NCBI GenBank assembly: GCA_022559845.1
Contig: CM040120.1
Location: 162,918,334 to 162,982,333, forward strand
Direction: 5' to 3'
DNA from: Amorphophallus konjac
Taxonomy: Eukaryota; Streptophyta; Magnoliopsida; Alismatales; Araceae
Length of the DNA: 64,000 nucleotides
Shown: positions 1 through 10,446 of the stretch, in pieces
How positions within the stretch are numbered: position 1 is the first letter of the stretch
Layout: each line of letters starts with the position of its first letter
The notes under the pieces: model-generated
Told to the model about the DNA's origin: nothing
The model's input: only the letters and a program-made list of their open reading frames with translations
Databases searched by the model: none
Program-made: the position numbers and the translations under genes

Positions 1-596
1 GCTTGCGGGGAGGGACGTAACGACGAACGGATGGGGGGATCAGGCACCCCTTTCTCTCGTCCCTTCCCGCTCACTCTCTGGAGGGGATCCCTCATGATTC
101 CTCTCCACTTCCTACTTCTCCTCCCTTCTCCCCGCAGCCTCTTTCTCTCTATTCTGCCCTTTCTATCATTTCTTTCACTCTTTGCAGGATGCCTCTTTAC
201 ATCCTCTTTTTTTATTTCTTTGCTCTTTGCAGGATGCCTCTCGGCATTCCCTGTGATTAGTAGGCTTCCTATTCCCCTTCATCTTCCCTGTGCAACTTGG
301 AAGGTAGCCTTCCTCTGTCACCTTTGTTCCGAGTTACCCGAGCCAACGGGGTCGACTATCCTTTATCCGAGCCAGTTTTCGCATGAGGAAGAGTCAGTGG
401 CTGGACGCAGAAAGGTTAACCGAGTCAGCCGAGCAATGGGTTTTTACGGTGGCGCCAGATGGATTTTTACTTTTTTTTGACATGTATTGTATTGGCTTCG
501 GTCTTTCTGATGTACAAACACTTATTTGAATGAAAGAGGAAGGAAATCTTTGTTTTATCTCGTATTGCGTACACGACTGAAGTGTTCAGAAGTAGA
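1..596. other. 3' flank of Tat-like element T; no gene supported
   Basis: This stretch follows the integrase stop of T on the minus strand. No convincing coding region is seen. The long plus-strand open frame at 31-480 is pyrimidine-rich low complexity (Ser/Leu/Phe) and has no recognisable domain. A short direct duplication around TTTGCAGGATGCCTC lies at about 183-240. On the minus strand, 446-457 reads TGGCGCCACCGT, which looks like the TGGCGCC-type primer binding site of many plant Gypsy elements. That would place an LTR end just to its right. I cannot define the LTR itself, and the window starts before any second boundary can be checked. Confidence 0.4.
446..457 (-). other. Possible TGGCGCC-type primer binding site
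   Basis: The minus strand reads TGGCGCCACCGT. TGGCGCC is the usual opening of the primer binding site in many plant Ty3/Gypsy elements. It lies only 140 bp downstream of the T integrase stop, which is odd for an intact element. It may mark a second element or a deleted LTR of T. It could also be chance. Confidence 0.25.
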
Positions 597-1660
597 ACTT
601 GCGTAGTGTAGTTGCATTCCACATCTGAGAGATGGGTTCTCCTTCCATAGTAGATAGCTGGTACACTCCTTTCCCGAGCGTCTCGACCACTCGGTAGGGG
701 CCTTCCCAATTAGGGGATAGCTTGCCCGCCGCCTCAAGTGGTCGAGAGGCTTCGACTTTTCTAAGAACAAAGTCTCCCGGCTGGAAGTGTCTGTCTCGGA
801 CTTTGATGTTGTAGTATCGAGTGAGGCGGCATTGATATTCCGTTACTCGGATGTTGGCGATCTCTCAAACTTCATCTGCTAGATCGAGGTTTTCGAGCAG
901 TTTCTGGTCGTTTGCCTCGGGTGAGAAGTAGATGACTCGGAGGGAGGGATTGCCAATCTCCAACGGGATCATGGCCTCAGTGTCGTACACCAGCTGAAAG
1001 AGACTCTCACCGGTTGCCGTTCTGGGAGTCGTTCAGTGTGACCAAAGTACGTTCGGCAATTCCTCGAGCCAGCTGCCCTTGGCTTTGCCGAGCCTAGTCT
1101 TGATGCCTTTTAAGATAGTCTTATTGGCATTTTCGACCAGCCCGTTAGCCTGAGGTTGGGCGACCGAGGTGAAGTGATTGCGGATGTTTAGGTCGGCACA
1201 TCTCTCTCGGAAATAACAAGAATCAAATTGCCGACCATTATCACTCACTATCAGTCGAGGGATGCCGTATCGACAAATGATCGACTTCCATACGAAACTC
1301 CACACGACTGTCTCGGTGATCCTAGCTGTAGCTTCGGCCTCGATCCATTTGGTGAAGTAGTCGATGGTGACGATGATGAACTTCTTCTGGGCCTGAGCCG
1401 TAGGGAGCGGCCCAAGGATGTCGATCCCCCATAGAGTGAAAGGATAAGGCTCGGCTAGGGTGACGAGCTCCGTTGCCGACTAATGAACCAAGTGGTCAAA
1501 TCGCTGGCATCGATCATACAGTTGCACGTAGGTCAAGCAGTCGCGCTACAGAGTGGGCAACTAGTAACTCTGCCGAAGTAAGATCCTAGCGAACGACCTT
1601 CATCCTTGGTGCGCTCCACACAGGCCTTCCTGAACCTCTTGAATCGCTCGGCTGGTTCCG
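597..1660 (-). pseudogene. T integrase (Tat-like), decayed
   Basis: The catalytic core is read from about 1440 down. WGIDILGP and IDYFTKWIEAEA precede SDNGRQF and PQANGLVENANKTIL, so the D, D and E of the retroviral-type integrase triad are all visible. ELPNVLWSH follows. A frame change near 1033 leads to TATGESLFQLVYDTEA and a TGA at 865-867 inside an LDLADEV/EIANIR stretch where the family usually has Arg. The C-terminal domain at about 597-783 contains GDFVLRKVEASRPL and PNWEGPYRVVE and ends NATTLRKFYF. The N-terminal HHCC region, about 1440-1660, is too degraded to read. The product would insert cDNA into chromosomes; this copy is non-functional. Confidence 0.85.
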
Positions 1661-1998
1661 TCAGTACTGATGCACTTCAGGAGGGGACCGGAGAAGGATC
1701 TGTGATATAAAGTGCCATCCAGAATGATGAATCGCCAAGCATGACATTTCAATCTCCGGGCTTCCCGAGGGTCAGGAGGCTCCTGAGAGTCTTGGAGCCA
1801 CGACAGATAGGGGGTACGCTAGCCGCTTGGGGAGGCCGAGTCAATAGCCATGAGCTCCGCATCAATGCTCAGTCGCTCTAGCTCCTCGAGAAGGACCGAT
1901 CGAGTACCCTCGGGGTCAAGAGAGGAGGCCAGCCGAGAGAGGGCGTCCGCTCGGGAGTTTTCCACCCGAGCTATTCGGACTACCTCAAAACTCTCGAA

Positions 1999-2330
1999 CT
2001 ATTGTGCCATGGTTTTGACCAGCTGGAGGTATTTGACCATCGATTCTTCCCGGGCTTCATAATCGCCGTTGACCTGGCTAGCGACCAGTTGGGAGTCAGT
2101 GTGAATTCTGACTCGCTCAGCCCCCAACCGTCGGGCCATGCGGGCTCCCGAGATAAGGGCTTCATACTCGGAGGCATTGTTAGACACTTAGAAGTTGAAC
2201 TTCAAGGCGTATTGCAGCTTTTCTCCTTCGGGGGACTTCAGGAGGATACCGACGCCACTCCCGGCCGAGTTGGAGGATCCGTCGCTGAACAATTTCCAGG
2301 TTGTCTCGGGCGCGGACGGAGATTTTTCTT
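1999..2330 (-). pseudogene. T second (archaeal-type) RNase H
   Basis: WKLFSDGSSNSAGSG gives the first catalytic Asp, SEYEALISGARMA the Glu, and HTDSQLVASQVNG the next Asp. These are the core motifs of the second RNase H found in Tat-lineage Gypsy elements, placed here between the RT-linked RNase H and integrase as expected. A TAA at 2188-2190 interrupts the domain just before VSNNASEYEAL. The family role is RNA-strand removal during reverse transcription, possibly replacing the weakened first RNase H. This copy is broken. Confidence 0.85.
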
Positions 2331-3200
2331 CGGTCGGGAGGGTGCTTTCGGCGATGAAGTCAGCAAGCGCATATCCTTTGATAGCCGAGCGCGGTCGGTA
2401 CGATATATCGTAGTCCCCGAGCATAATGGCCCAGTTGACGAGGCGTCCCGAGGCTTCAGGGTGAGCGAGGATCCTCTTCAGTGGTTCGCCGATCAACACG
2501 ATGATGGAGTGCCCTTGGAAGTAGAGTCGAAGGTGCTTGGCTGAGGTAACCAACGCTAGCATGAGTCTCTCGGTTGCGGGGTACCTTCTTTCAGCCTCGT
2601 TGAGCACCTTGCTGGTGTAGTAGACCGGTCTCTTGACTCCCGAGTCATTTTTGACCAAGACCGAGATAACTGTGGATGGGGTTGCCGAGAGGTAGAGATA
2701 CAAGGCTTCACCTGGGACAGGCTTGGACAACACTGGGGGTGAAGCCAGGAACTCCTTAAGTTCGGTGAACGCCATTTGGCATTTGTCGTCCCATACAAAC
2801 GTAGCAGATGCCATTTTGGGCCTCCTCAACAGTTTGAAGAAGGGTAGGCATCGTTCGGCCGCACGGGACAGGAATCGGTTCAGCGCAGCAATGCGCCCGG
2901 TAAGGCGTTGAATGTCCTTGGTGTAGGTGGGATGCCACATGTCCAGGATGGCCTGGACCTTATCAGGGTGGGCCTCGATCCCATGCTGGGTCACCAAGAA
3001 ACCCAGGATTTTCTGGACCTTACTCCGAAGGCACACTTGGTGGGGTTGAGCTTCATATTGTACCTTAGGAGAGTGTCGAAGTTCTCAGCTAGGTCGGCGA
3101 AGTGGTCCTCGGCCTTGGGGGTCTTGACAAGCATGTCGTCGACATACCCCTTGAGGTTTCGACCAAGCTGTCCCTCGAACATATGGTTGACCAGCCTCTA
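2188..3200 (-). pseudogene. T reverse transcriptase C-terminus and first RNase H
   Basis: This continues the RT after the TAG at 3198-3200. RLVNHMFEGQLGRNLKGYVDDMLVKT carries the YVDD catalytic pair. Around 3015 the frame changes inside the CAFGV segment and resumes as GFLVTQHGIEAHPDKVQAI. The connection and RNase H follow (FVWDDKCQMAFTELKE, then YPATERLMLALVTSAKHLR and YFQGHSIIV) and end with a tether to the second RNase H at ALADFIAES. Two disabling lesions, the amber stop and the frameshift, are visible. It is clearly a relic of a Gypsy polymerase. Confidence 0.88.
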
Positions 3201-5291
3201 GTAAGTGGCTCCAGCATTCTTCAGCCCGAAGGGCATCCGGGTGTAGTAGTATACGCCGAAGTCAGTGATGAAGGTGGTCTTCTCGTTATCTTCTGGATCC
3301 ATTCTGATCTGGTGGTAACCTAAATAGGCATCCAGGAAGCAGAGTATCTCGTTGCCCGAGGTTGAGTCATCCAGTTGGTCGATGCTCGGCAACGGATAGT
3401 AGTCTTTTGGTGTGGCTTTGTTCAAGTCGGTGAAGTCCACGCACATTCGCCACTTTCCCAAACCTTTTGGCACCAGGACGACGTTAGCCAGCCACGTCGG
3501 GTACAGGACCGATCTTAAAAGACCAATCTTCTGCCCCTTGGTGACTTGCTCCTTGATGACTGCCTGCTTCTCTGGCGCGTGCTTCCTTCTACGTTGTTGT
3601 ACGGGCTTCACGGTCGGGTCGAGGTTGTGTTTGTGCACTACTATCTCTCCCGGTATCCCGGGGAGTTGATCATCAGACGATGCAAAGACTCGGATGTACC
3701 CAGAAAGAAATTCTTTGTATTGCTGCTGAACCTCAGATGGTAGGTCGGCTCCAATCTTTACTCCTAGGGTCGGGTCATCGTTTAGGAAAACCGTTAACAA
3801 CTCGCCTCCAGGCTCGGATGTTGTGGGTTTTTCCTCGACTTCCCGGGGGCCCTTGTTCTTCCTGTCCGGCCTTGTGGCTTTGACCGAGATAATACAGCAC
3901 CTTCTGGCCATCACCTGGTTGCCCCGGACTTCCCCCACCCCATGTTTAGTGGGGAACTTCATCTTTTGGTGATAGGTAGAAGGCATCACTTTCACTCGGC
4001 TAAGGATCACCTGGCCGAAGATTGCGCTATATGCCATCATACCCTTGATCACTATGAAGTCCACCATAACTGTAATGGTTTTGGGTGGGGTGCCGAGAGT
4101 AACCGACAGGCTCAGGGCTCCCTTGGGATAAGTGGCATGGCCATTGAATTCGCAAAGGGGGGTTTGGATCGGGCGGAGTTTAGACGGATTCTCCCCCATC
4201 TTAAGAAAACACTCATAAGACAATACATCAGGGGTGCTTCCATTGTCAACAAGAATCCTATCTACGTTACAATGGTTTATCGTAGCCGAAATAACTAGGG
4301 CATCGTCATGCGGGGTGGTCAGCCCTTCCCGTTCTTGGTCGGAGAAGACTATGACCTGTGGCTCACTTGGCGGGGCCTTGGGAGGCTCGATGGCTCGGCT
4401 CACCCGCTCAGCATGACGTTTCCTTCCTCGGCTACTATCTCCTCCTAATGAAGCTCCTCCAGCGATGACATTGATGTGAACCCCACGAGGGGCGTTATCG
4501 ATCTCCTCTGGGGCACCTCGGTCTTCCGTGTGCCCTGCCACGAACCGGGATAGGTGTCCCTGGCGGACGAGGCACTCGATCTCATCCTGGAGCTGGTGGC
4601 AATCACCGGTATGATGCCCGTGGTCACTGTGGAACAAGCAGTGCTTACTGCGACTGCGGCTCTTCGACCTCATTGGCTCGGGTTGGCGGAGGAGGCCCGA
4701 GCCTTTGATGTCTTCATAGATCTCGTACAACGGAGCGGTTAAGGGAGTGTACCGCTCGTAATTCTGGGACGGTTCTTTATGCTCCCTATCTCGGTTCCAC
4801 CTTTTTCCTTGGCCCGAGCTTGGCTCGGGTGCTCGCTTCTTGTCCCCCTCCCGACCCGAACCGATTGCGCCTCGGCATGCACTGAGAACTTCTTCGCACT
4901 CAGCATGGCGTAAAGCCAGAGTCACTATCTCGGCAAGGGTCGAGGGAGGGTGGAGGACAAGTTCGCGGCGGAGGTTCTCATGACGGGTGCCTCCGGTCAG
5001 CGTAGTTAGGGCTGAGGCAACAGCCAGGCGGGGGATTCTCAGGGCTTCCAACTTGAATCGGTTGATATAAGCCTAGAGTCTCTGCCCCTGCTCCTATTTG
5101 AGAGCCAATAGCCCCGCTACCGACCTTGGGGGGCCGCTGCCGGTGAAACTCTCCTTGAACACTCGCCCGGACTGCTTGAAGTCCCGGATGGATCTGGGGG
5201 TAAGGGCCCGGAACCATGCTTTGGCACCTTGGACCAGGGTGGTCACGAAGGCTCGGCACTTGATGGCGTCGGACGCCTCGTGAAGGGTCAT
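3198..5291 (-). pseudogene. T gag, protease and N-terminal reverse transcriptase
   Basis: The gag start is missing. From 5291, ASDAIKCRAFVTTLVQGAKAWF is the conserved Retrotrans_gag region. Two TAG codons at 5094 and 5073 break it before AYINRFKLEALRIP. A 617-residue open frame (5051-3198) then carries the gag C-terminus, a CX2HX4HX4C-like finger at residues 138-151 (CLFHSDHGHHTGDC), a protease active site LVDNGST at 267-273, and the RT from about residue 475. RT motifs include VLVPKGLGKWRMCVDF and CFLDAYLGYHQIRMDP, with the first catalytic Asp at 574. The frame stops at 3198-3200 with TAG after NAGATY, where the family normally continues with Gln. The stops show the copy is dead. Confidence 0.88.
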
Positions 5292-7135
5292 CAGGGCGTC
5301 GAAGCTGTTGAAGTGGTCGACCGAGTCATCCTGGCCGTCGTAAGACTTGATGATGTGACACCACCTTGGGGGTGATAGTCACAAGACCGAAGACCCCTCG
5401 GACCTAGCAAGCACGCGATGCAATGGACCGGCAACTTCACTCGAGCGGACTCACCCGCTTGGCGCACACTAGGACCCGTAGGCAAACCGGTTATGGTGGA
5501 GAGGGTCCGAAGTGGGACCTTGCCTTTCTGGGGATTTGGCTAGCTTGGGATGGACCCCTAATGGCCTGGGATGCCCAGTTCCACTGGCGGCCAGCACGCC
5601 AAGGGCGTGGGTTGTAGGGTCGCTCTCTCAACTCACTCCGCGGTGGTCGCTCAATTATAAGCAAATTCGGGATCGAGCACTCTCTTACCGCCGACGGAGC
5701 AACCAAAAACAATACTAAACTAAGCATTTAAGGGCCAGCAATGAGAAGTGTTCCGAAGCTCGCCTGGTCGGCATGAATACACCAATCCCGGTCGGAGACG
5801 AGGGCAAGCGGGGAACCGTGGGCTTGCCCGCACGCCGCGCCGATGAAGCTTCAACATGAAATATAGTGGGTTACAACACTACACCTCTTGCAGGAGGGGG
5901 ATCTCGGGGTGTGGGTTAAGAGATTTACAACCAAATACTACCTCCACGCAGGGAGGGGCTGTAAGCCGGCCAGGCGGGGTGGGGAAACTACGATAGAAAA
6001 ACTGAGTTGCCGAGCTTCGTCGATTCTACCGGCTTCAGGAACAGCTTGACAGGTAGTTGATGTCGACGTCGCCACGGGTTCAGCTGAGCTCAGAAGTAGT
6101 CGAAACAGGTGCCGAAACTTTCCAGATGGACCCAGGACCTCGTCTGAATTTTCTTGGAATTTTGTGACGATGTCGCTGGCTGGGGAAAAGCCTGGAACAT
6201 GGCTAGTCTTCACTGGTTCTGGTTTCTCTTAGGGTGATGTTGCTGAAGATGGTGGCGCCATGAACTGTACCGTACTCTGTTGGAGGCGATACGGGTACCG
6301 TTGCTATCATGGTCGAGTCTTCCTTCCGTCGAGACCAACGGTGCCATTGGCAGATGTCGGAGCTGATCGTGAGGGCCCGAACAACAGGGATGTGTCAGTT
6401 CCGGCTCAGGAAAACTGACATGACGCACTTGGAAGGGAAAATTTGTAACTTTTGATGCCGTGGTCCAAACTTAGTTCTGCTTCTTGGAGATGGAATATGA
6501 CTTGAAGGAGAATCCCTCAGCGAAGTTTCGCACCCAGATATGCAAGGGAGTGGCCGTGGTCGAACTTGATCTGGAGCTCTGGTTCTCTGCCTGAGTGGTT
6601 CTGCACAGTCGAGGAAGAATCACTCTCACGGGTAGCTCGGTGCTTGGACGAAGACGAAACCACCTTGGCTGCGAAGCTTACTGGACGAAGATTCCAACAG
6701 TATATGGTACGGCTCTTGAAGTTTCTTGGTGATGACGTGCCAACCTCAGAAAGTCGATGGTACTCTGCTACCTATGAGCTGGGAATAGGCTGATGGTGTA
6801 GGGTTGTGTGTATGAGGGTGGGATGGCCAAGGGAAGCAATGGGAAATGGGGAGGGCGACTAGGGTAGGAAGGGGGTGTTGGGGAGGGGTGAGGGGCAGCC
6901 AGCAAGGGAGGGAGATTCAAATTTGGCCTAGGGTTTGAGCCTCTGCAGCCTTGGGGAGATGGAAGGGTGCTTGGGAAAGGGTAGTGGGTGGTTGGGGATT
7001 GGAGGGTGGCTTGGAGATTGGTGGGTTCTACCTTGGGGGTTGGGGGGACTTGAATGAGTGTATGGGAAAGGGGGGGATATTAATGAAGAGTGAATGGGGA
7101 GGAGAGAGAAGAAATTTCAAAATTTGGGGGTGGGA

Positions 7136-7235
7136 AGAGAGAGAGAGAGAGGGGGGCCCCTTAGAGAGAGAGAGAGTGTGTGAGAGAGAGGGGAATCCAC
7201 CCCTTAGAGAGAGGGAGAGGGAGAGAGAGATGGAG
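7136..7235. repeat. GA-rich microsatellite in U LTR
   Basis: Runs of GAGAGAGA interrupted by GGGGGCCCCTTA and by GAATCCACCCCTTA. The matching tract in the right LTR at about 12229-12325 has slightly different run lengths, as expected of slippage. Confidence 0.85.
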
Positions 7236-7309
7236 AATCCACTCCAATTGCACTAGAACACTCAATTTTTGATTGACCAAAAGATTACAAATGAGGGGGT
7301 GAAGGGGGG

Positions 7310-7317
7310 TATTTATA
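7310..7317 (-). promoter_or_regulatory. Putative TATA box of U LTR
   Basis: The minus strand reads TATAAATA, about 195 bp inside the LTR from its 5' end in the element sense. The same motif is at 12401-12408 in the other LTR, the copy that would drive transcription. Confidence 0.5.
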
Positions 7318-7540
7318 GGGACTAGACTTTTCACATGACCATACTGACCCTGACTAATGACTAAATGACCAGACAAGTCCAAGGGGGGGGGGGGCCTTGG
7401 GCTTAGCCCACTAGTTGGGCCCATTAGACTGCTTAACTAATCACATGACTCAAGACTTAGGTAAATGACCCTTATACATAGGTACCGGACTCAAATAAAT
7501 AGAAAATTACATAGTTTATGACTCAAATAAAATATAAAAA

Positions 7541-9571
7541 TTACATAGATAGACTCAAAAAGTGGGAAGAACACAATGGCGCAAACCGTCGATCCATCAT
7601 AGCTTCGTAAAATGTGAAGGGGTAAGTGATGTCCCCATCATACCTCTGGGGTGGGGAGAACTCCACCACGTCGAGTATGGGTCCACTAGGGAAGTGGTAC
7701 ACCAAATGCAGTTCCGAGCGAGCCACGATCTCCAAACTCAACGCCATGTCCATGGCCGAGGAATGGCGCTTCAGCTTCACAAAGTGGCACGGACACACCC
7801 TCATGCTGGCAATGATACTTTGCTTGCCTAGTATTGCCTCTGTGTGCACACGCCGGGCTCTCAGGCTGATATGTGGAGGCTCTCCGGTGGTGTCACTGAC
7901 AAAGGTAAGTGTAGGCTCGAGAGGCTTACTAGGTTCCACTGCGGGGCCATCATAGGGTGATAGATCCGCCACACGAGAACTCGGGTGTATCCAAGAATCC
8001 TTTGGTAATTTCAGACCAAAAGCATGTTTGCCAATGCCACTCAGAACTCGGGAAGGTCCAAGTCCTTGTGCCCTTGGTTTGGAGATAGCCCTAAGGTAGA
8101 GCCACTCCAATGTCACCATTACCAAGTTGCCTACTTGGAATCCCAAGTGGCGCTTACGAGCTGTTGCCCGCTCTTTGTGATCCTCACCGCTCGTTGCTAG
8201 ATGCTTGCGTGAATGCGTATGCCATGCACTACGATGTTGTGTTAGTGTGAAAATTATGGTTTGCAAAGGTGGACCGAGGCAGCCAAATGTAGACTGATCA
8301 TACTTTGATGCCATGAAGATTTTGACAGACTTAGGAGGGCAGGGGCATCCATAGATGAACCTATCATTCATGGGTGTGACAAATGTCGAGGGACCCGGAC
8401 ATCCATGTATGCTCCTTTCATGCTTAAGACTCATGATGAATGAAGGTGGACCATTACATCCGAATATGGACCACTCATACTTCCTATTTGACATGTGGGT
8501 GATATGAATGAATGGACCCGACTTATGAATCATGCCAAGTGATGTGGTACGTCTAGGCACATGCACTCCTATCCCAAAGATGACTTTCATGTGCATGGGT
8601 GTGGGGTGGCCTTTGGACTTCCACTCGAAAGGGTCGGAGGGATCATGGAAGGTGGATAGCATGGAGTGGGGCACTTCCTCAATCCCTAAGTGTATATTGC
8701 CCAAAGTCATGGCTCCCATGGTGTAACCCGAGTCTTGGGAGAGATGGACTTGGTCCAGCATGGTGGGTGAGGTTAGGAAAAGGTGGGTGGTGAGTGAGGT
8801 GGGTGGGTCGCAAGGGTATTTAGGCTTCCATAGGTTGGGATCAAAGGGATCATCATAAGTGTACCCGTTGAAAAGGAGCTCTAAATACATCTCATCAACC
8901 TCAAAGTCCTTATAATATGGTGGTGGGTCTTCCTCCTCTAATGACATAATTGGGCCGAAGTTATTGGTAGCTGGGTCGGCCATGAGGGGATGGCTTGGCT
9001 TTCTACCCAATATTAGGAACTCCAATTCGAGGATACGATTGGGTTCATCGGGTGTGGGGAGGAATAGAAGAAGGTCGCTAGTGTAGCAACTTATGGTGCA
9101 CATTGAGGTGATAAACCCGACACATAGGTGTAGTAGGTCAAGGCTCCTTGGTCGGTCGATCACTGTGGTCAACATGCCAGTCAACTCCATTTGCCAAGCT
9201 AGACCCTTGAGGAGGTCCCCTAAAGTTTCCACTTGGTAAGATGATTGGATGGTGGTGCGATAGGTGAAGAAGGGTACTATGGGGAGGTTTAGCTCCATGG
9301 GAGGATAGACATAGGACGTGATGGGGTGAGTTGGTCTCTCTCTTAGCCATCTAGCCAAGGGCCCATCTATGACTATGGTGCCATGTGTGATGGGTTGTGG
9401 CTCTTGAAGGTCCGAGATATGTGGGGTGGGGGAGATGGTCTCTTCTACCAAGGAGATGGAAAGGACTTTTGTGGGAGGGGTGATGATGGTCGGTGCATGG
9501 TGCACCGGGGTGGTGGGTAAAAGGAGGTTTGAGTTAGGATAGGGAGGGGAAGTAGTGGAGGCCAAGGACAT
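7541..9571 (-). CDS. U ORF2: unknown region, GCxGPP repeats, integrase C-terminal tail
   Basis: The open frame has 676 residues. Residues 1-360 are unrecognised; they are Pro/Thr-rich at the start, then acidic and aromatic. Residues 365-440 hold four imperfect repeats of about 20 residues built on a GC-x-GPP core: FGCNGPP, HGCPGPS, YGCPCPP and FGCLGPP. Residues about 465-541 match the C-terminal domain of a Gypsy integrase: GFQVGNLVMVTL, a GPSRVL strand, then FGLKLPKDSWIHPSSRVADLSPY. Residues 560-640 could be a weak chromodomain-like tail, but I cannot confirm it. No DDE core, RT or protease is present. The frame overlaps gag by 127 bp in another register. It may be a relic or a replaced polyprotein; function unknown. 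Confidence 0.6.
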   Translation of the reverse strand: MSLASTTSPPYPNSNLLLPTTPVHHAPTIITPPTKVLSISLVEETISPTPHISDLQEPQPITHGTIVIDGPLARWLRERPTHPITSYVYPPMELNLPIVPFFTYRTTIQSSYQVETLGDLLKGLAWQMELTGMLTTVIDRPRSLDLLHLCVGFITSMCTISCYTSDLLLFLPTPDEPNRILELEFLILGRKPSHPLMADPATNNFGPIMSLEEEDPPPYYKDFEVDEMYLELLFNGYTYDDPFDPNLWKPKYPCDPPTSLTTHLFLTSPTMLDQVHLSQDSGYTMGAMTLGNIHLGIEEVPHSMLSTFHDPSDPFEWKSKGHPTPMHMKVIFGIGVHVPRRTTSLGMIHKSGPFIHITHMSNRKYEWSIFGCNGPPSFIMSLKHERSIHGCPGPSTFVTPMNDRFIYGCPCPPKSVKIFMASKYDQSTFGCLGPPLQTIIFTLTQHRSAWHTHSRKHLATSGEDHKERATARKRHLGFQVGNLVMVTLEWLYLRAISKPRAQGLGPSRVLSGIGKHAFGLKLPKDSWIHPSSRVADLSPYDGPAVEPSKPLEPTLTFVSDTTGEPPHISLRARRVHTEAILGKQSIIASMRVCPCHFVKLKRHSSAMDMALSLEIVARSELHLVYHFPSGPILDVVEFSPPQRYDGDITYPFTFYEAMMDRRFAPLCSSHFLSLSM

Positions 9572-10119
9572 GGTAGAGTTGGGGTAGGGAGTGGGAGATG
9601 GGTTGGGTGAGGAGGGTTGGTTTGGTTGGTCTTAGGGGGCGTGTCCCTTTTAGGGGACGATGGAGGGGTAGTGGTGGAGACTAAGGGGGCTTGTGGGGTA
9701 TGGGTTTGGTGGGAGATTTTGGGTTGGGGAGTGGTGGCCCTCATGGGGGGTACCGGGTTGGTTGGGGGTCTATTGCCCTTGGTATCGGCCGGTTGTTGAG
9801 GGGAAGTAGGAGTGCTCCTCGGGTGGTGATTCTCCGAGTATGAAGGAGAGGGTCGAGAAGTGTAGGTTTTCCTAAGCTCGGTCTTCATCTCTTCCCAACT
9901 GCTAATCGGGGCCTCCCCGCGGATCCTCCTTAAACCCTCCACAACTAACCAATGACTTCTAACTCGTTTGGAGAGGTACGCCTTGGCTAGCCTCATTCTC
10001 CTTCCTTCGTTCAAGGGGCACCTTTTAAAGAACTGGTCCATGGAAACCTCCCAATCTAGATAAAGGCTTAGGCTATAGGATCCATCAAAGGTGGGGGTTT
10101 TGGCTTTCAAGTGTTCCAA
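9445..10119 (-). CDS. gag: U Gag-like protein
   Basis: A 224-residue frame starting shortly after the primer site. Residues 1-90 (TFDGSYSLSLYLDWEVSMDQFF, then RRMRLAKAYLSKRVRSHWLVVE and SSWEEMKTELRKTYTSR) follow the pattern of Retrotrans_gag from Ty3/Gypsy elements: a single Trp-containing helix followed by a WEEMKxELRKxY segment. The rest is Pro/Thr-rich with no zinc knuckle. The family protein forms the virus-like particle. The end overlaps ORF2 in a different frame, so a single indel could have separated one reading frame into two, or frameshifting may be used. Confidence 0.75.
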   Translation of the reverse strand: MEHLKAKTPTFDGSYSLSLYLDWEVSMDQFFKRCPLNEGRRMRLAKAYLSKRVRSHWLVVEGLRRIRGEAPISSWEEMKTELRKTYTSRPSPSYSENHHPRSTPTSPQQPADTKGNRPPTNPVPPMRATTPQPKISHQTHTPQAPLVSTTTPPSSPKRDTPPKTNQTNPPHPTHLPLPTPTLPCPWPPLLPLPILTQTSFYPPPRCTMHRPSSPLPQKSFPSPW

Positions 10120-10429
10120 AAAAGAGGGTTTCTAGATTTTTCCAAAGGTCACTCTCATTCACTCTCGGTGCACAACCATTTCCCTCAAGTCGGTCGAGTC
10201 GGAACGTGATGCCTTCAAGCCGATCAAGGACATTAGGTAGGGCTTCTCAGATGCCGCCCACTTTGTTGGCAGCGGAGCTTCCATGAGGATTAGTGCCTCT
10301 TGGGAAAGGTGATGGGGTGGGGTATGATGGGTGTGAAGTGGCCATTCTAGTGGGCAAGGGAGAGGTAACGGGTGACTTGAAATGCATATCCGCCCTAGGA
10401 CTAGACTTGTAGAGATAAGTCTAAAACTT
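10120..10429 (-). other. U leader between primer site and gag
   Basis: About 310 bp with no supported gene. It is the expected untranslated leader of U on the minus strand. Confidence 0.5.
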
Positions 10430-10441
10430 GCTCTGATACCA
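10430..10441 (-). other. U primer binding site, initiator tRNA-Met type
   Basis: The minus strand reads TGGTATCAGAGC, a perfect match to the usual plant primer site complementary to the 3' end of initiator tRNA-Met. It lies 2-5 bp from the LTR end, which sets the element's orientation. Confidence 0.92.
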
Positions 10442-10446
10442 CTTGA

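Larger units (their letters stand above)
597..5350 (-). mobile_element. T: decayed Ty3/Gypsy element, Tat lineage
   Basis: Reading the minus strand from 5350 down, the order is gag, zinc-finger-like motif, aspartic protease, reverse transcriptase, RNase H, a second RNase H, integrase. The extra RNase H between RNase H and integrase is the hallmark of the Tat/Ogre/Retand group. The coding sequence is broken by several in-frame stops (TAG at 5094, 5073 and 3198, TAA at 2188, TGA at 865) and a frameshift near 3015. The gag end is cut at 5350, where the left LTR of U begins. The rest of gag, the 5' LTR and the primer site are not found on the far side of U, so T is truncated rather than cleanly split. 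Confidence 0.9.
5354..7511 (-). repeat. U left LTR (3' LTR by element sense)
   Basis: This is a direct repeat of 10447-12604 with equal length (2158 bp). It carries a minus-strand TATA box at 7310-7317, GA-rich microsatellite tracts at 7136-7235 and a G/C homopolymer tract at about 7384-7394. Small open frames conserved in both copies (for example 6566-6793 plus) are best read as LTR sequence, not genes. Just outside its right edge the motif TTACATA...ACTCAAATAAA is repeated, so the boundary is uncertain by up to about 45 bp. Confidence 0.85.

Noticed and set aside
31..480. 149-residue plus-strand open frame
   Set aside because: Low-complexity Ser/Leu/Phe sequence from a pyrimidine-rich strand, with no domain, next to a dead transposon.
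6566..6793. 75-residue frame conserved in both U LTRs (also 11660-11887)
   Set aside because: It is conserved because LTRs are copies of each other. No domain and no start context were recognised.
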